Below, in pieces: positions 28,171 to 35,808 of a stretch of DNA of 64,000 nucleotides. The position numbers and the translations under genes were made by a program. Below the pieces are notes generated by a model. It made no database searches and was not told where the DNA came from. It worked only from the letters and a program-made list of their open reading frames with translations. The first letter of the stretch is position 1. Each line of letters starts with the position of its first letter. The DNA is from Polaribacter batillariae (GTDB lineage: Bacteria > Bacteroidota > Bacteroidia > Flavobacteriales > Flavobacteriaceae). The stretch is taken from NCBI RefSeq assembly GCF_017498485.1, contig NZ_CP071795.1, positions 2,790,001-2,854,000 on the forward strand, given 5' to 3'.

Positions 28171-30456
28171 TTGAAAACAACATTAAAACATACCGCAATT
28201 TTATTTTTTTTAGGAATACTGCTATATTCTTGTAGCATTCAAAAATACATTCCAGAAGGAGAGCGTTTATATACTGGCGCAAAAATTAATTTAAAGGCAG
28301 ATTCTAGTGTGCAAAAAGTTAGCGAACTAAAAGCAGATTTAGAAACGGTTTTGCGTCCAGAACCAAATTCTAAATTCTTAGGGATGCATTTGGGCTTGTA
28401 TTATTACTATAAAAATCAAAAAGAAAATCCGAATTTTATAAACAGGTGGTTGTATAAGAAATTTGGTCAAAAACCTGTATATCAATCGGATGTAGAGGTT
28501 TATGATATGGAAGAAATTCTAAGAAACAGACTCGAAAACCACGGTTTTTTTTACAGCAGAGTGGCATCATCATTTAAAGAAAAAAAGAAAAAAGCCTCTG
28601 TAATTTATAATTTAAATGTGCCTGCTCCATACAAAATGGAAACTTATCAAGTAGATCGTATGGTATCTCCAATTTATGCAGAAGTTAAAGAGTTGTCTAA
28701 AAGTTCTATTTTTAAAAAAAACATGCGCTTCGATTTACAGAATTTAAAATTAGAACGCCAAAGATTAGATGCAGCATTAAAGAAAAAAGGATATTATAAT
28801 TTTAATGATAGTTTTTTACTTTTCGAAGCAGATACAAATCAATATAAAAATAAAAGATTCGATTTATTTCTAAAATTAAAAGCCGGGGTTCCAGAAAAAG
28901 CTATTGTTCCTTATAAAATAAAAAGAATTAATATATACCCAGATTACGATATAAAAGACAGTGCCAATACAAAAGCAGTACGTTACAAAGAAAAAAGTTA
29001 CCATCAAGATTCAGTATATTTTAAACCCAAGTATTTAGACGAATTTATTACCTTAAAAGAAGGCGAATTCTACAATCCTATTACCTCAAAAAATACGGCA
29101 AGACGACTTTCTGAAATTGGAGCATACAAATATGTAAACATTCAATATAAAGAGCTAGATACTTCTTTAACAAATCAAATGGGCGCTTTAGAAGCAAATA
29201 TTTTTCTTTCTCCATTAACAAAACGTGCCATTAGAGCAGAACTACAAGCAGTAACAAAATCTAACAATTTCGCGGGGCCTAAATTAGGTTTAACCTACAG
29301 CAACAGAAATTTATTTAAAGGAGGAGAAACTTTAAATGTAAGTTCGAATATTGGTTATGAAACTCAGATTTCGAGTGGCGATAATTTAGGGTTGAGTAGT
29401 ATAGAATTAGGCTTAAAAACAGAACTGATTTTTCCAAGAGTAATTGCCCCTTTTTCTTTTAAAGAAGATTTTTTCGAATATTCGATTCCTAAGACCAAAA
29501 CCAGTTTAAGTGCCACTTATTTAAGTAGAAGTAAACTATACACCTTATTATCTGGAAACTTGTTTTTCGGTTATGTTTGGAATGCAAATAGGTATATCAC
29601 TTATGAAATAAACCCAATTTCGGTAAATTATACACGTTTGTCTAATACCACAGCAAAGTTTAAAGAAATTTTAGAAAACAACCCTTTTTTACAACGCAGT
29701 TTCGACCAGCAATTTATTTCTGGATTAACTTTTTCGTTTACTTATAACGAAATGTTAGGTAAAAACAAAACACATCAATTTTTTGCGAATTCTACATTAG
29801 ATGTTGCAGGAAACTCCATAAGTTTATTCGCAAAAGAAACAGCAGCAGGAAAACCAAAAGAATTTTTAGGATTGCAATTTGCACAATATGCAAAAGCAGA
29901 TGTAGATTTTAGATATCATTACAATTTCGGAAGAAATAACGAGCAAACCATTGCAACAAGACTTTTTGCGGGTTATGGTTATGCTTATGGAAATTCGGAT
30001 GTGGTTCCTTTTGTAAAACAATATTTTTCTGGAGGGCCATACAGTGTACGAGCGTTTAATATTCGATCTTTAGGACCTGGAACTTATAATGAAGATGAAG
30101 ACCTAAATACAAACGGAACATTTTTCGATAAAACCGGAAACATACGTCTAGAAGCAAATATCGAATATCGTTTTCCTATCTATTCCTTTCTTAAAGGAGC
30201 TGTTTTTGCAGATGCAGGTAATGTTTGGAATTCCGAAGCAAATCCAGCTTTTAATGGAAAAGATAAATTTACATCAAATTTTATAAATGAATTAGGAATG
30301 GGTGCAGGTTTAGGTTTGCGAGTAGATGTACAAGGCTTTGTAATTCGTTTCGATTTGGCGGCGCCATTTCACGATCCCTCTTTTAAAAAGGGAGAACGTT
30401 GGAATTTTAGAATAAACGAGCCTGTTTTAAACTTTGCAATTGGGTATTCTTTTTAA
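28171..30456 (+). CDS. tamL: BamA/TamA-family outer-membrane lipoprotein TamL
   Basis: This is an outer-membrane beta-barrel of the Omp85 superfamily with N-terminal POTRA-like domains and a C-terminal D15 barrel. Barrel motifs include GPKLGLTYSNRNLFKGGE, SGGPYSVRAFNIRSLGPG (the conserved loop-6 arginine region) and a final strand ending FAIGYSF. The start is placed at TTG 28171, giving KTTLKHTAILFFLGILLYSC with a lipobox, as expected for TamL, the lipidated TamA form of Bacteroidota. The only in-frame ATG (28054) lies inside the tamB tail and would add 39 charged residues. It begins 26 bp after the tamB reading frame ends, so the two partners are one operon. Confidence 0.9.
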   Translation: MKTTLKHTAILFFLGILLYSCSIQKYIPEGERLYTGAKINLKADSSVQKVSELKADLETVLRPEPNSKFLGMHLGLYYYYKNQKENPNFINRWLYKKFGQKPVYQSDVEVYDMEEILRNRLENHGFFYSRVASSFKEKKKKASVIYNLNVPAPYKMETYQVDRMVSPIYAEVKELSKSSIFKKNMRFDLQNLKLERQRLDAALKKKGYYNFNDSFLLFEADTNQYKNKRFDLFLKLKAGVPEKAIVPYKIKRINIYPDYDIKDSANTKAVRYKEKSYHQDSVYFKPKYLDEFITLKEGEFYNPITSKNTARRLSEIGAYKYVNIQYKELDTSLTNQMGALEANIFLSPLTKRAIRAELQAVTKSNNFAGPKLGLTYSNRNLFKGGETLNVSSNIGYETQISSGDNLGLSSIELGLKTELIFPRVIAPFSFKEDFFEYSIPKTKTSLSATYLSRSKLYTLLSGNLFFGYVWNANRYITYEINPISVNYTRLSNTTAKFKEILENNPFLQRSFDQQFISGLTFSFTYNEMLGKNKTHQFFANSTLDVAGNSISLFAKETAAGKPKEFLGLQFAQYAKADVDFRYHYNFGRNNEQTIATRLFAGYGYAYGNSDVVPFVKQYFSGGPYSVRAFNIRSLGPGTYNEDEDLNTNGTFFDKTGNIRLEANIEYRFPIYSFLKGAVFADAGNVWNSEANPAFNGKDKFTSNFINELGMGAGLGLRVDVQGFVIRFDLAAPFHDPSFKKGERWNFRINEPVLNFAIGYSF

Positions 30457-30509
30457 AAAAATGGATATAATATATTAAAAAAACAAAATTTGTAAAAGAA
30501 GCAAATACC

Positions 30510-31202
30510 TTATTCTTTAAAACCCTGTGCAATTCTTTCCAAGGCATTAGCGTTTAAAATAGAAATATTTTTACCTTTAAAGTCGATATTTTTTTTCTTC
30601 TTAAATTCAGATAATAAGCGAATTACAGACTCTGTAGCAGTTCCAGTAATATTCGCAATGTCTTCGCGAGAAAGCTGTATGTCTATAAAACCATCTTTGT
30701 CTGTGCCAAACTTTTTCTTTAAATTTAAAAGCGTTTCCGCCAAGCGTTGTTTTACAGTTTTTTGTGCCATATCTACAATCACATTATCTGAAGTTTTAAG
30801 CATTCCAGCCATATCTTTTAAGACAGCCATTGTAAAATTTATATTTTTCTCTAAATCGTTTATGATTTCTTCTTTCGGAACAAAACAAATTTCCATATCA
30901 CTTAAAGCAACAGCCCTTAAATTGGCAACTTCTTCAGAAACCAAGCTTCTTTCTCCTAAAATTTCTCCTCTTTTTACCAAACTAATAATTTGGTTTCTTC
31001 CATTTTCGCTCATTTTAGAAACTTTACAAACCCCTTCTTTAATACAAAAAACACCATTTAAGTGTTTACCTTCTTCAAAAATAGTATCTCCTTTTTTAAT
31101 AAATAACGAAGTTTTACACGCAGAAATTCTCATCAATTCTTTGTTAGAAAGGTGCTTTAAAGAATTAAATTGACGAACAATACACTGCTCACATTTACTC
31201 AT
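30510..31202 (-). CDS. Crp/Fnr-family transcriptional regulator, probable oxygen/redox regulator
   Basis: The protein has 230 residues: an N-terminal cyclic-nucleotide-binding-type beta-barrel (about 20-130), a dimer helix, and a C-terminal Crp-type helix-turn-helix (LSREDIANITGTATESVIRLL). It is cysteine-rich: C4 and C7 form CxxC, with further residues at C29, C53, C59 and C106, the last in MEICFVP where E. coli FNR also has a ligand cysteine. This is compatible with an iron-sulfur or thiol sensor, but the spacing differs from E. coli FNR. It lies divergent to ccoI, and an FNR-like site sits in the shared promoter region. It probably controls the cbb3 and hemN operons. Confidence 0.88.
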   Translation of the reverse strand: MSKCEQCIVRQFNSLKHLSNKELMRISACKTSLFIKKGDTIFEEGKHLNGVFCIKEGVCKVSKMSENGRNQIISLVKRGEILGERSLVSEEVANLRAVALSDMEICFVPKEEIINDLEKNINFTMAVLKDMAGMLKTSDNVIVDMAQKTVKQRLAETLLNLKKKFGTDKDGFIDIQLSREDIANITGTATESVIRLLSEFKKKKNIDFKGKNISILNANALERIAQGFKE

Positions 31203-31226
31203 AGTTACTAATAATGGTTGTTATTT

Positions 31227-31234
31227 CAAAGGTA
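31227..31234 (-). promoter_or_regulatory. Putative -7 element of the Crp/Fnr gene
   Basis: TACCTTTG on the minus strand matches TAnnTTTG and lies 24 bases before the ATG. The FNR-like site at 31244-31255 covers its upstream promoter region, so binding there would repress the regulator gene. Confidence 0.55.
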
Positions 31235-31243
31235 TTAAAAAAC

Positions 31244-31263
31244 TGACAAATATCATATTTTAA
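31244..31263. promoter_or_regulatory. FNR-like operator, copy 1 (ccoI promoter)
   Basis: TGACAAATATCATATTTTAA is identical to 35556-35575. Its first 12 bases form TGAC-N4-ATCA, a Crp/Fnr-type half-palindrome pair. The site begins exactly 35 bp before the -7 element GAACTTTG (31279-31286, one mismatch to TAnnTTTG), which centres it near -41 for ccoI, the class II activation position. Confidence 0.8.
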
Positions 31264-31278
31264 ATTACTTTCTTATTA

Positions 31279-31286
31279 GAACTTTG
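31279..31286 (+). promoter_or_regulatory. Putative -7 element of the ccoI-cupin-hemN operon
   Basis: GAACTTTG differs from TAnnTTTG at one base. The predicted start is about 17 bases before the ccoI ATG. Its position relative to the FNR-like site equals that in the ccoS promoter. Confidence 0.55.
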
Positions 31287-31306
31287 CAGTAGGCAAAAGA
31301 GTAAAT

Positions 31307-33682
31307 ATGAAATCGACACAATGTTATCACTGTGGTGATTCTTGTGATGATGATTTAATTAAATTTGATGAGAAAAGTTTCTGTTGTAATGGTTGTAAGA
31401 CTGTGTACGAGATTTTTTCTGATAACGATTTAACTTGTTATTACAATTTTCAAGACAATCCAGGTGCAATTCCTCCTGAAATTCAAGGAAAATACGATTT
31501 TTTGGATACAAAATCTATTGTAGAAAAACTATTAGAATTTAACGACGAAAGTACACAAATAGCAACCTTGTACGTTCCACATATACATTGTAGTTCTTGT
31601 ATTTGGGTTTTAGAAAATTTACACAAATTAAAGCCAGAAATTGCTACTTCTCAAGTAAATTTCCCCAAAAAAACAGTTCGAATTACTTACAACGCACAAA
31701 CCACTTCTTTAAAAGAAATTGTTTTATTACTAAGCTCAATTGGTTATGAACCTTACATTAGTTTAGAAGATTACGAATCTGGAAAAAAGAAAGTAGATCG
31801 AAGTTTATTATACAAATTAGGCATTGCAGGTTTTGCGTTTGGTAATGTAATGTTTTTATCGTTTCCAGAATATTTCGAAGTATCAGAATTTTGGTTAGAA
31901 CAATATAAAAATATCTTTCGATGGTTAATGTTTACCTTTTCTTTACCTGTTGTTTTTTACGCAGCAAAAGATTATTTTATTTCGGCGTACAAAGGGTTGC
32001 GTTCTAAAATTTTAAATATCGATGTTCCTATTGCACTTGGTATAACTGTACTATTTATAAGAAGTTCTGTAGAAATTATCTTCGATTTAGGCACTGGTTT
32101 TTTCGACAGTTTAACAGGTTTGGTTTTCTTTTTGTTGTTGGGGAAATTTTTTCAGCAAAAAACCTATAATTTCTTGTCTTTCGAACGCGATTATAAATCG
32201 TACTTTCCTATTGCAGTTACAAGAATTTCTTCTGAAGGAAAAGAAGAAAATGTACAAATTTACGATATCGAAAAAGGCAATAGATTACTTATTAGAAACC
32301 AAGAATTAATTCCCGTAGATGGAATACTAATAAACGGAAACGCAGAAATAGATTATAGTTTTGTTACAGGGGAAGCCAATGCTGTACATAAAAAATCTGG
32401 AGACAAACTATTTGCAGGCGGAAAACAATTGGCGGGAGTAATAGAAATGGAAGTTTTGGCTTCGGTTTCGCAAAGTTACTTAACACAATTGTGGAGTAAC
32501 GATGTTTTTCAAAAAGATAGCAAATCTCATTTTAAAACCATTACAAATACGATTAGCAAAAATTTTACAATTGCAGTTTTATTAATTGCATTTACTGCGA
32601 CTGCATATTGGCTATTTTTCGATGCCAGTAAAGCGTTAAACGTATTTACTGCCGTTTTAATTATTGCATGTCCGTGTGCAATTGCCCTGGCTGCGCCATT
32701 TACTTTGGGCAATATGTTGCGTATTTTTGGAAAGCAAAAATTTTATTTAAAAAATGCTACTGTAATAGAACAATTAGCAAAAATAGATACCTTAATTTTC
32801 GATAAAACAGGTACCTTAACCACCAATAAACAAAATAATATTAATTATGTAGGTGCTGCTTTAAATTGGCAAGAAAAAAACATTTTAAAAAGTGCTTTAA
32901 GAGCTTCAAACCATCCTTTAAGTAGAAATTTGTATCGGGTTTTTAATGATGCTGAAACAGTTTCAATTACTAAATATAACGAAGTTGTTGGAAAAGGAAT
33001 TACGGCAAATTACAAAGAAACGGTTGTAAAATTAGGAGCTGCATCTTTTGTGAAAAATAACTCTAAAAAAGCAACTTTAGATACTGCTGTTCACATAAGT
33101 TTTAACGATAAGTACAAAGGAAAATTTATCTTTAAAAACGCCTATAGAAAAGGGGTAAAAGTATTGTTTTCATCTTTAGGAAAAGCCTATAATTTGGCAG
33201 TTGTTTCTGGAGATAACGAAGGTGAAAAAGCGTATTTACAAGAAAATTTACCAAAAGGAACCCATTTATTATTCAACCAAAAACCAGAAGATAAATTAAA
33301 TGTTGTTGCCAAACTTCAAAAAGAAAATAAAAAAGTAGCGATGATTGGCGATGGTTTAAACGATGCTGGTGCTTTGGCACAAAGCGATGTTGGCATTGCT
33401 TTGTCCGAAAACATTAATGTGTTTTCGCCTGCCTGTGATGGAATTTTAGATGCAGAAAAGTTTCATAAAATAGCAACTTATATCAAGGCATCAAAAAAGG
33501 CAATTAAAATTATAAAATATTGCTTTATACTGTCTTTATGCTACAATGTGGTAGGCTTGTATTTTGCAGTTACAGGGCAATTAATGCCTGTTATTGCAGC
33601 AATTTTAATGCCATTAAGTTCGATAAGTATTGTTGTTTTTACAACCATTTCTACAAATATATTAGGAAATAAAATAAAATAA
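31307..33682 (+). CDS. ccoI: Copper-translocating P1B-type ATPase of the cbb3 cluster
   Basis: This inner-membrane copper pump of 791 residues is probably the one that feeds copper to the cbb3 oxidase. The N-terminus holds a cysteine-rich metal-binding module (CYHCGDSCDD, FCCNGCKTVYEIF). A heavy-metal-associated domain with HCSSCIW follows. Next come the P-type ATPase hallmarks: the CPCAIAL ion channel motif, DKTGTL with the phosphorylated Asp, HP in SNHPLSRN, and GDGLNDAGAL. CPC plus the position beside ccoS-NOQPGH supports a CcoI role; CopA-type copper export is the alternative. It is first in an operon with a cupin and hemN, under the FNR-like site. Confidence 0.92.
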   Translation: MKSTQCYHCGDSCDDDLIKFDEKSFCCNGCKTVYEIFSDNDLTCYYNFQDNPGAIPPEIQGKYDFLDTKSIVEKLLEFNDESTQIATLYVPHIHCSSCIWVLENLHKLKPEIATSQVNFPKKTVRITYNAQTTSLKEIVLLLSSIGYEPYISLEDYESGKKKVDRSLLYKLGIAGFAFGNVMFLSFPEYFEVSEFWLEQYKNIFRWLMFTFSLPVVFYAAKDYFISAYKGLRSKILNIDVPIALGITVLFIRSSVEIIFDLGTGFFDSLTGLVFFLLLGKFFQQKTYNFLSFERDYKSYFPIAVTRISSEGKEENVQIYDIEKGNRLLIRNQELIPVDGILINGNAEIDYSFVTGEANAVHKKSGDKLFAGGKQLAGVIEMEVLASVSQSYLTQLWSNDVFQKDSKSHFKTITNTISKNFTIAVLLIAFTATAYWLFFDASKALNVFTAVLIIACPCAIALAAPFTLGNMLRIFGKQKFYLKNATVIEQLAKIDTLIFDKTGTLTTNKQNNINYVGAALNWQEKNILKSALRASNHPLSRNLYRVFNDAETVSITKYNEVVGKGITANYKETVVKLGAASFVKNNSKKATLDTAVHISFNDKYKGKFIFKNAYRKGVKVLFSSLGKAYNLAVVSGDNEGEKAYLQENLPKGTHLLFNQKPEDKLNVVAKLQKENKKVAMIGDGLNDAGALAQSDVGIALSENINVFSPACDGILDAEKFHKIATYIKASKKAIKIIKYCFILSLCYNVVGLYFAVTGQLMPVIAAILMPLSSISIVVFTTISTNILGNKIK

Positions 33683-33687
33683 AAATT

Positions 33688-34023
33688 ATGAATATAGCCT
33701 CGTTTTTAGAAGATGTTCAATTCAATTCGAACAAGCCAGCTTTAACACTTTTGTTAGACACAGATTTCTCGAAAGAGATAAGAATTGTGTTTAAAAAAGG
33801 ACAAACCATGGAAGATCATCAAGCGCCATTTGCAATTATTGTTCATATTGTTGAAGGCATTATCGATTTTGGAGTAAATAAAGAAGTAAAAAGGTTAACT
33901 GCTGGGCATATCTTGTCTTTAAAACCACATGAAGTCCACAATTTAACTGCAATTGAGAATAGTATTGTGCGTTTAACATTATCGAAAACCGACAGTGTAA
34001 AACGAGTAAAAGAAGTGTTGTAA
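33688..34023 (+). CDS. Small cupin-domain protein
   Basis: The 111-residue single-domain protein has a cupin beta-barrel pattern: the first motif around EIRIVFKKGQTMEDHQAPFAI, then GHILSLKPHEVHNL. Several His residues could bind a metal (H37, H46, H79 and H82 by rough count). It is cytoplasmic. It sits between ccoI (5 bp away) and hemN (2 bp away), so it is co-expressed under low oxygen by inference. Its function is unknown; small cupins in such clusters may sense or store a metal or act as an accessory of heme metabolism, but nothing in the sequence decides this. Confidence 0.8.
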   Translation: MNIASFLEDVQFNSNKPALTLLLDTDFSKEIRIVFKKGQTMEDHQAPFAIIVHIVEGIIDFGVNKEVKRLTAGHILSLKPHEVHNLTAIENSIVRLTLSKTDSVKRVKEVL

Positions 34024-34025
34024 TC

Positions 34026-35390
34026 ATGAAAAAATCACTCATTCAAAAATACAATATTCCAGGACCAAGATATACCAGTTATCCAACTGTGCCTTATTGG
34101 AATAAAGAAGGAATAGATAAGCAAGATTGGATTACTTCGTTTCGAAAATCGTTTGTAGAAAGCAACTCATCAGAAGGCATTAGTATTTACATTCATTTGC
34201 CATTTTGCGAGAGTTTATGCACCTTTTGTGCCTGTCACAAACACATTACAAAACGTCACGAAGTAGAAGAAGAATATATAGAAACCGTTTTAAAAGAGTG
34301 GAAATTGTACAGGGCTTTGGTAGATGAAAAACCAATAATTAAAGAGTTACATTTAGGTGGTGGAACCCCAACATTTTTCTCAAAAGAAAACTTACAATAT
34401 TTAATGAACGGTATTTTTTCAATTGCTAAAAAACATCCAGATCACGAATTTAGTTTTGAAGGGCACCCAAATAACACCACTAAAAAACAATTGCAAACGT
34501 TGTACGACTGTGGATTTACAAGAGTGAGTTTTGGGGTGCAAGATTATAACGAAAAAGTTCAAAAAGCCATCCATAGAGTGCAGCCTTTTGAAGCCGTAAA
34601 ACAAGTAACAAGATGGTCTCGTGAAATTGGTTATACTTCTGTGAGTCACGATTTAATTTTTGGCTTGCCATTTCAAACCAAAGAAGCTGTAATGCATACC
34701 ATTAATAAAACCAAAGAATTACAACCCGATAGAATTTCATTTTACAGTTATGCGCATGTTCCTTGGGTAAAAGGAGTAGGGCAAAGAGGTTTTAATGAAA
34801 ACGATTTGCCAAAAAACGACGAAAAAAGAGAGCTTTATGAAATCGGAAAAGAATTATTTGCAGAATTAGGCTACGAAGAAATAGGAATGGACCATTTTGC
34901 GCTAAAGACAGATGGTTTGTATAAAGCGACTGTTAACAAAACATTGCATCGAAATTTTATGGGGTACACAGCCAACAAAACACAATTAATGGTTGGTTTG
35001 GGCATGTCTGCAATTTCCGATTCTTGGTATGCATTTGCACAAAATGTAAAAACGGTTAAAGAATATCAAAAATTGGTAAATAAAGGTGAAATTCCAATTT
35101 TTAGAGGACATTTATTATCTAAAGAAGATAGCATTATAAGAAAACATATTTTAAATATGATGTGTCATTTTTCCACTTCATGGGAAGCAGAAAATATGAA
35201 AATTCATAATTTAGAAAAACACTTAAAATTGCTAGAAGAAATGGAGAAAGATGGTTTGGTAGAGGTGGGTAAAAACTCACTCTCAATCCCAGAAAAAGCA
35301 AGACCTTATGTTCGAAACATTTGCATGGCTTTCGATCTTCATTTATTAGAAAATAAGCCGAAAACACAATTGTTTTCTATGACTATTTAA
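34026..35390 (+). CDS. hemN: Oxygen-independent coproporphyrinogen III dehydrogenase
   Basis: This radical SAM enzyme converts coproporphyrinogen III to protoporphyrinogen IX without oxygen, supplying heme when oxygen is scarce. The cluster motif CxxxCxxC is intact (CESLCTFCAC, residues about 60-69), with the HemN-type fourth cysteine. It is followed by the SAM-binding HLGGGTPTFF and later the GFTRVSFGVQDYN segment. The length of 454 residues is normal for true HemN and longer than HemW. The C-terminal HemN domain (MMCHFSTSWEAEN) is present. It is the last gene of the ccoI operon and shares its FNR-like control, as hemN does in other bacteria. Confidence 0.95.
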   Translation: MKKSLIQKYNIPGPRYTSYPTVPYWNKEGIDKQDWITSFRKSFVESNSSEGISIYIHLPFCESLCTFCACHKHITKRHEVEEEYIETVLKEWKLYRALVDEKPIIKELHLGGGTPTFFSKENLQYLMNGIFSIAKKHPDHEFSFEGHPNNTTKKQLQTLYDCGFTRVSFGVQDYNEKVQKAIHRVQPFEAVKQVTRWSREIGYTSVSHDLIFGLPFQTKEAVMHTINKTKELQPDRISFYSYAHVPWVKGVGQRGFNENDLPKNDEKRELYEIGKELFAELGYEEIGMDHFALKTDGLYKATVNKTLHRNFMGYTANKTQLMVGLGMSAISDSWYAFAQNVKTVKEYQKLVNKGEIPIFRGHLLSKEDSIIRKHILNMMCHFSTSWEAENMKIHNLEKHLKLLEEMEKDGLVEVGKNSLSIPEKARPYVRNICMAFDLHLLENKPKTQLFSMTI

Positions 35391-35555
35391 GTTTAATAAA
35401 ATATCAAGAATTAATTAATGGTTTTAACCTATTGAAAATAATAAACGGTACACCCAGTTTGTTAGGTTGTAAGCATTTTAAGTAAACATTGTAGAAAAGA
35501 TTTTTTCAGAATCACAAACGAAGTGCAAATTATTTTAACAAAAAATTAAGAAATA

Positions 35556-35575
35556 TGACAAATATCATATTTTAA
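35556..35575. promoter_or_regulatory. FNR-like operator, copy 2 (ccoS-NOQPGH promoter)
   Basis: This 20-base sequence is identical to 31244-31263. It starts exactly 35 bp before the -7 element TATTTTTG at 35591, placing its centre near -41. The identity over 20 bases, beyond the 12-base palindrome, suggests a shared regulator and polymerase contact. Confidence 0.8.
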
Positions 35576-35590
35576 GAAGTCAATCGATAT

Positions 35591-35598
35591 TATTTTTG
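35591..35598 (+). promoter_or_regulatory. Putative -7 element of the cbb3 oxidase operon
   Basis: TATTTTTG matches TAnnTTTG exactly. The predicted start is about 20 bases before the ccoS ATG. No TTG is seen at ideal spacing, as expected for an activator-dependent promoter. Confidence 0.6.
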
Positions 35599-35621
35599 AT
35601 ACATCAATTATCAGGCAAGAT

Positions 35622-35798
35622 ATGAGCGTAATATACCTACTACTTTCACTAAGTATTTTAGTGGCAATTGTATTCTTTATCGCATTTATTTATTCAGTAA
35701 AAAAAGGGCAATACGACGATTCGTACACGCCTTCTGTTCGTATGCTGTTTGATGATGAACTTGTAAAAGTCAAACAAGAAAAATTAACTAAAGATTAA
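35622..35798 (+). CDS. ccoS: Cbb3-type cytochrome oxidase assembly protein CcoS
   Basis: This small inner-membrane protein of 58 residues has one transmembrane helix (residues about 5-25) followed by KKGQYDDSYTPSVRMLFDDE. The pattern of one helix, then a G-Q-(F/Y)-D-D type segment near the membrane, is the CcoS signature. It is needed for cofactor insertion into cbb3 oxidase in other bacteria. It is the first gene of the oxidase operon, directly behind the FNR-like promoter, and lies 10 bp before ccoNO. Confidence 0.9.
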   Translation: MSVIYLLLSLSILVAIVFFIAFIYSVKKGQYDDSYTPSVRMLFDDELVKVKQEKLTKD

Positions 35799-35808
35799 AT
35801 TTTAAATT

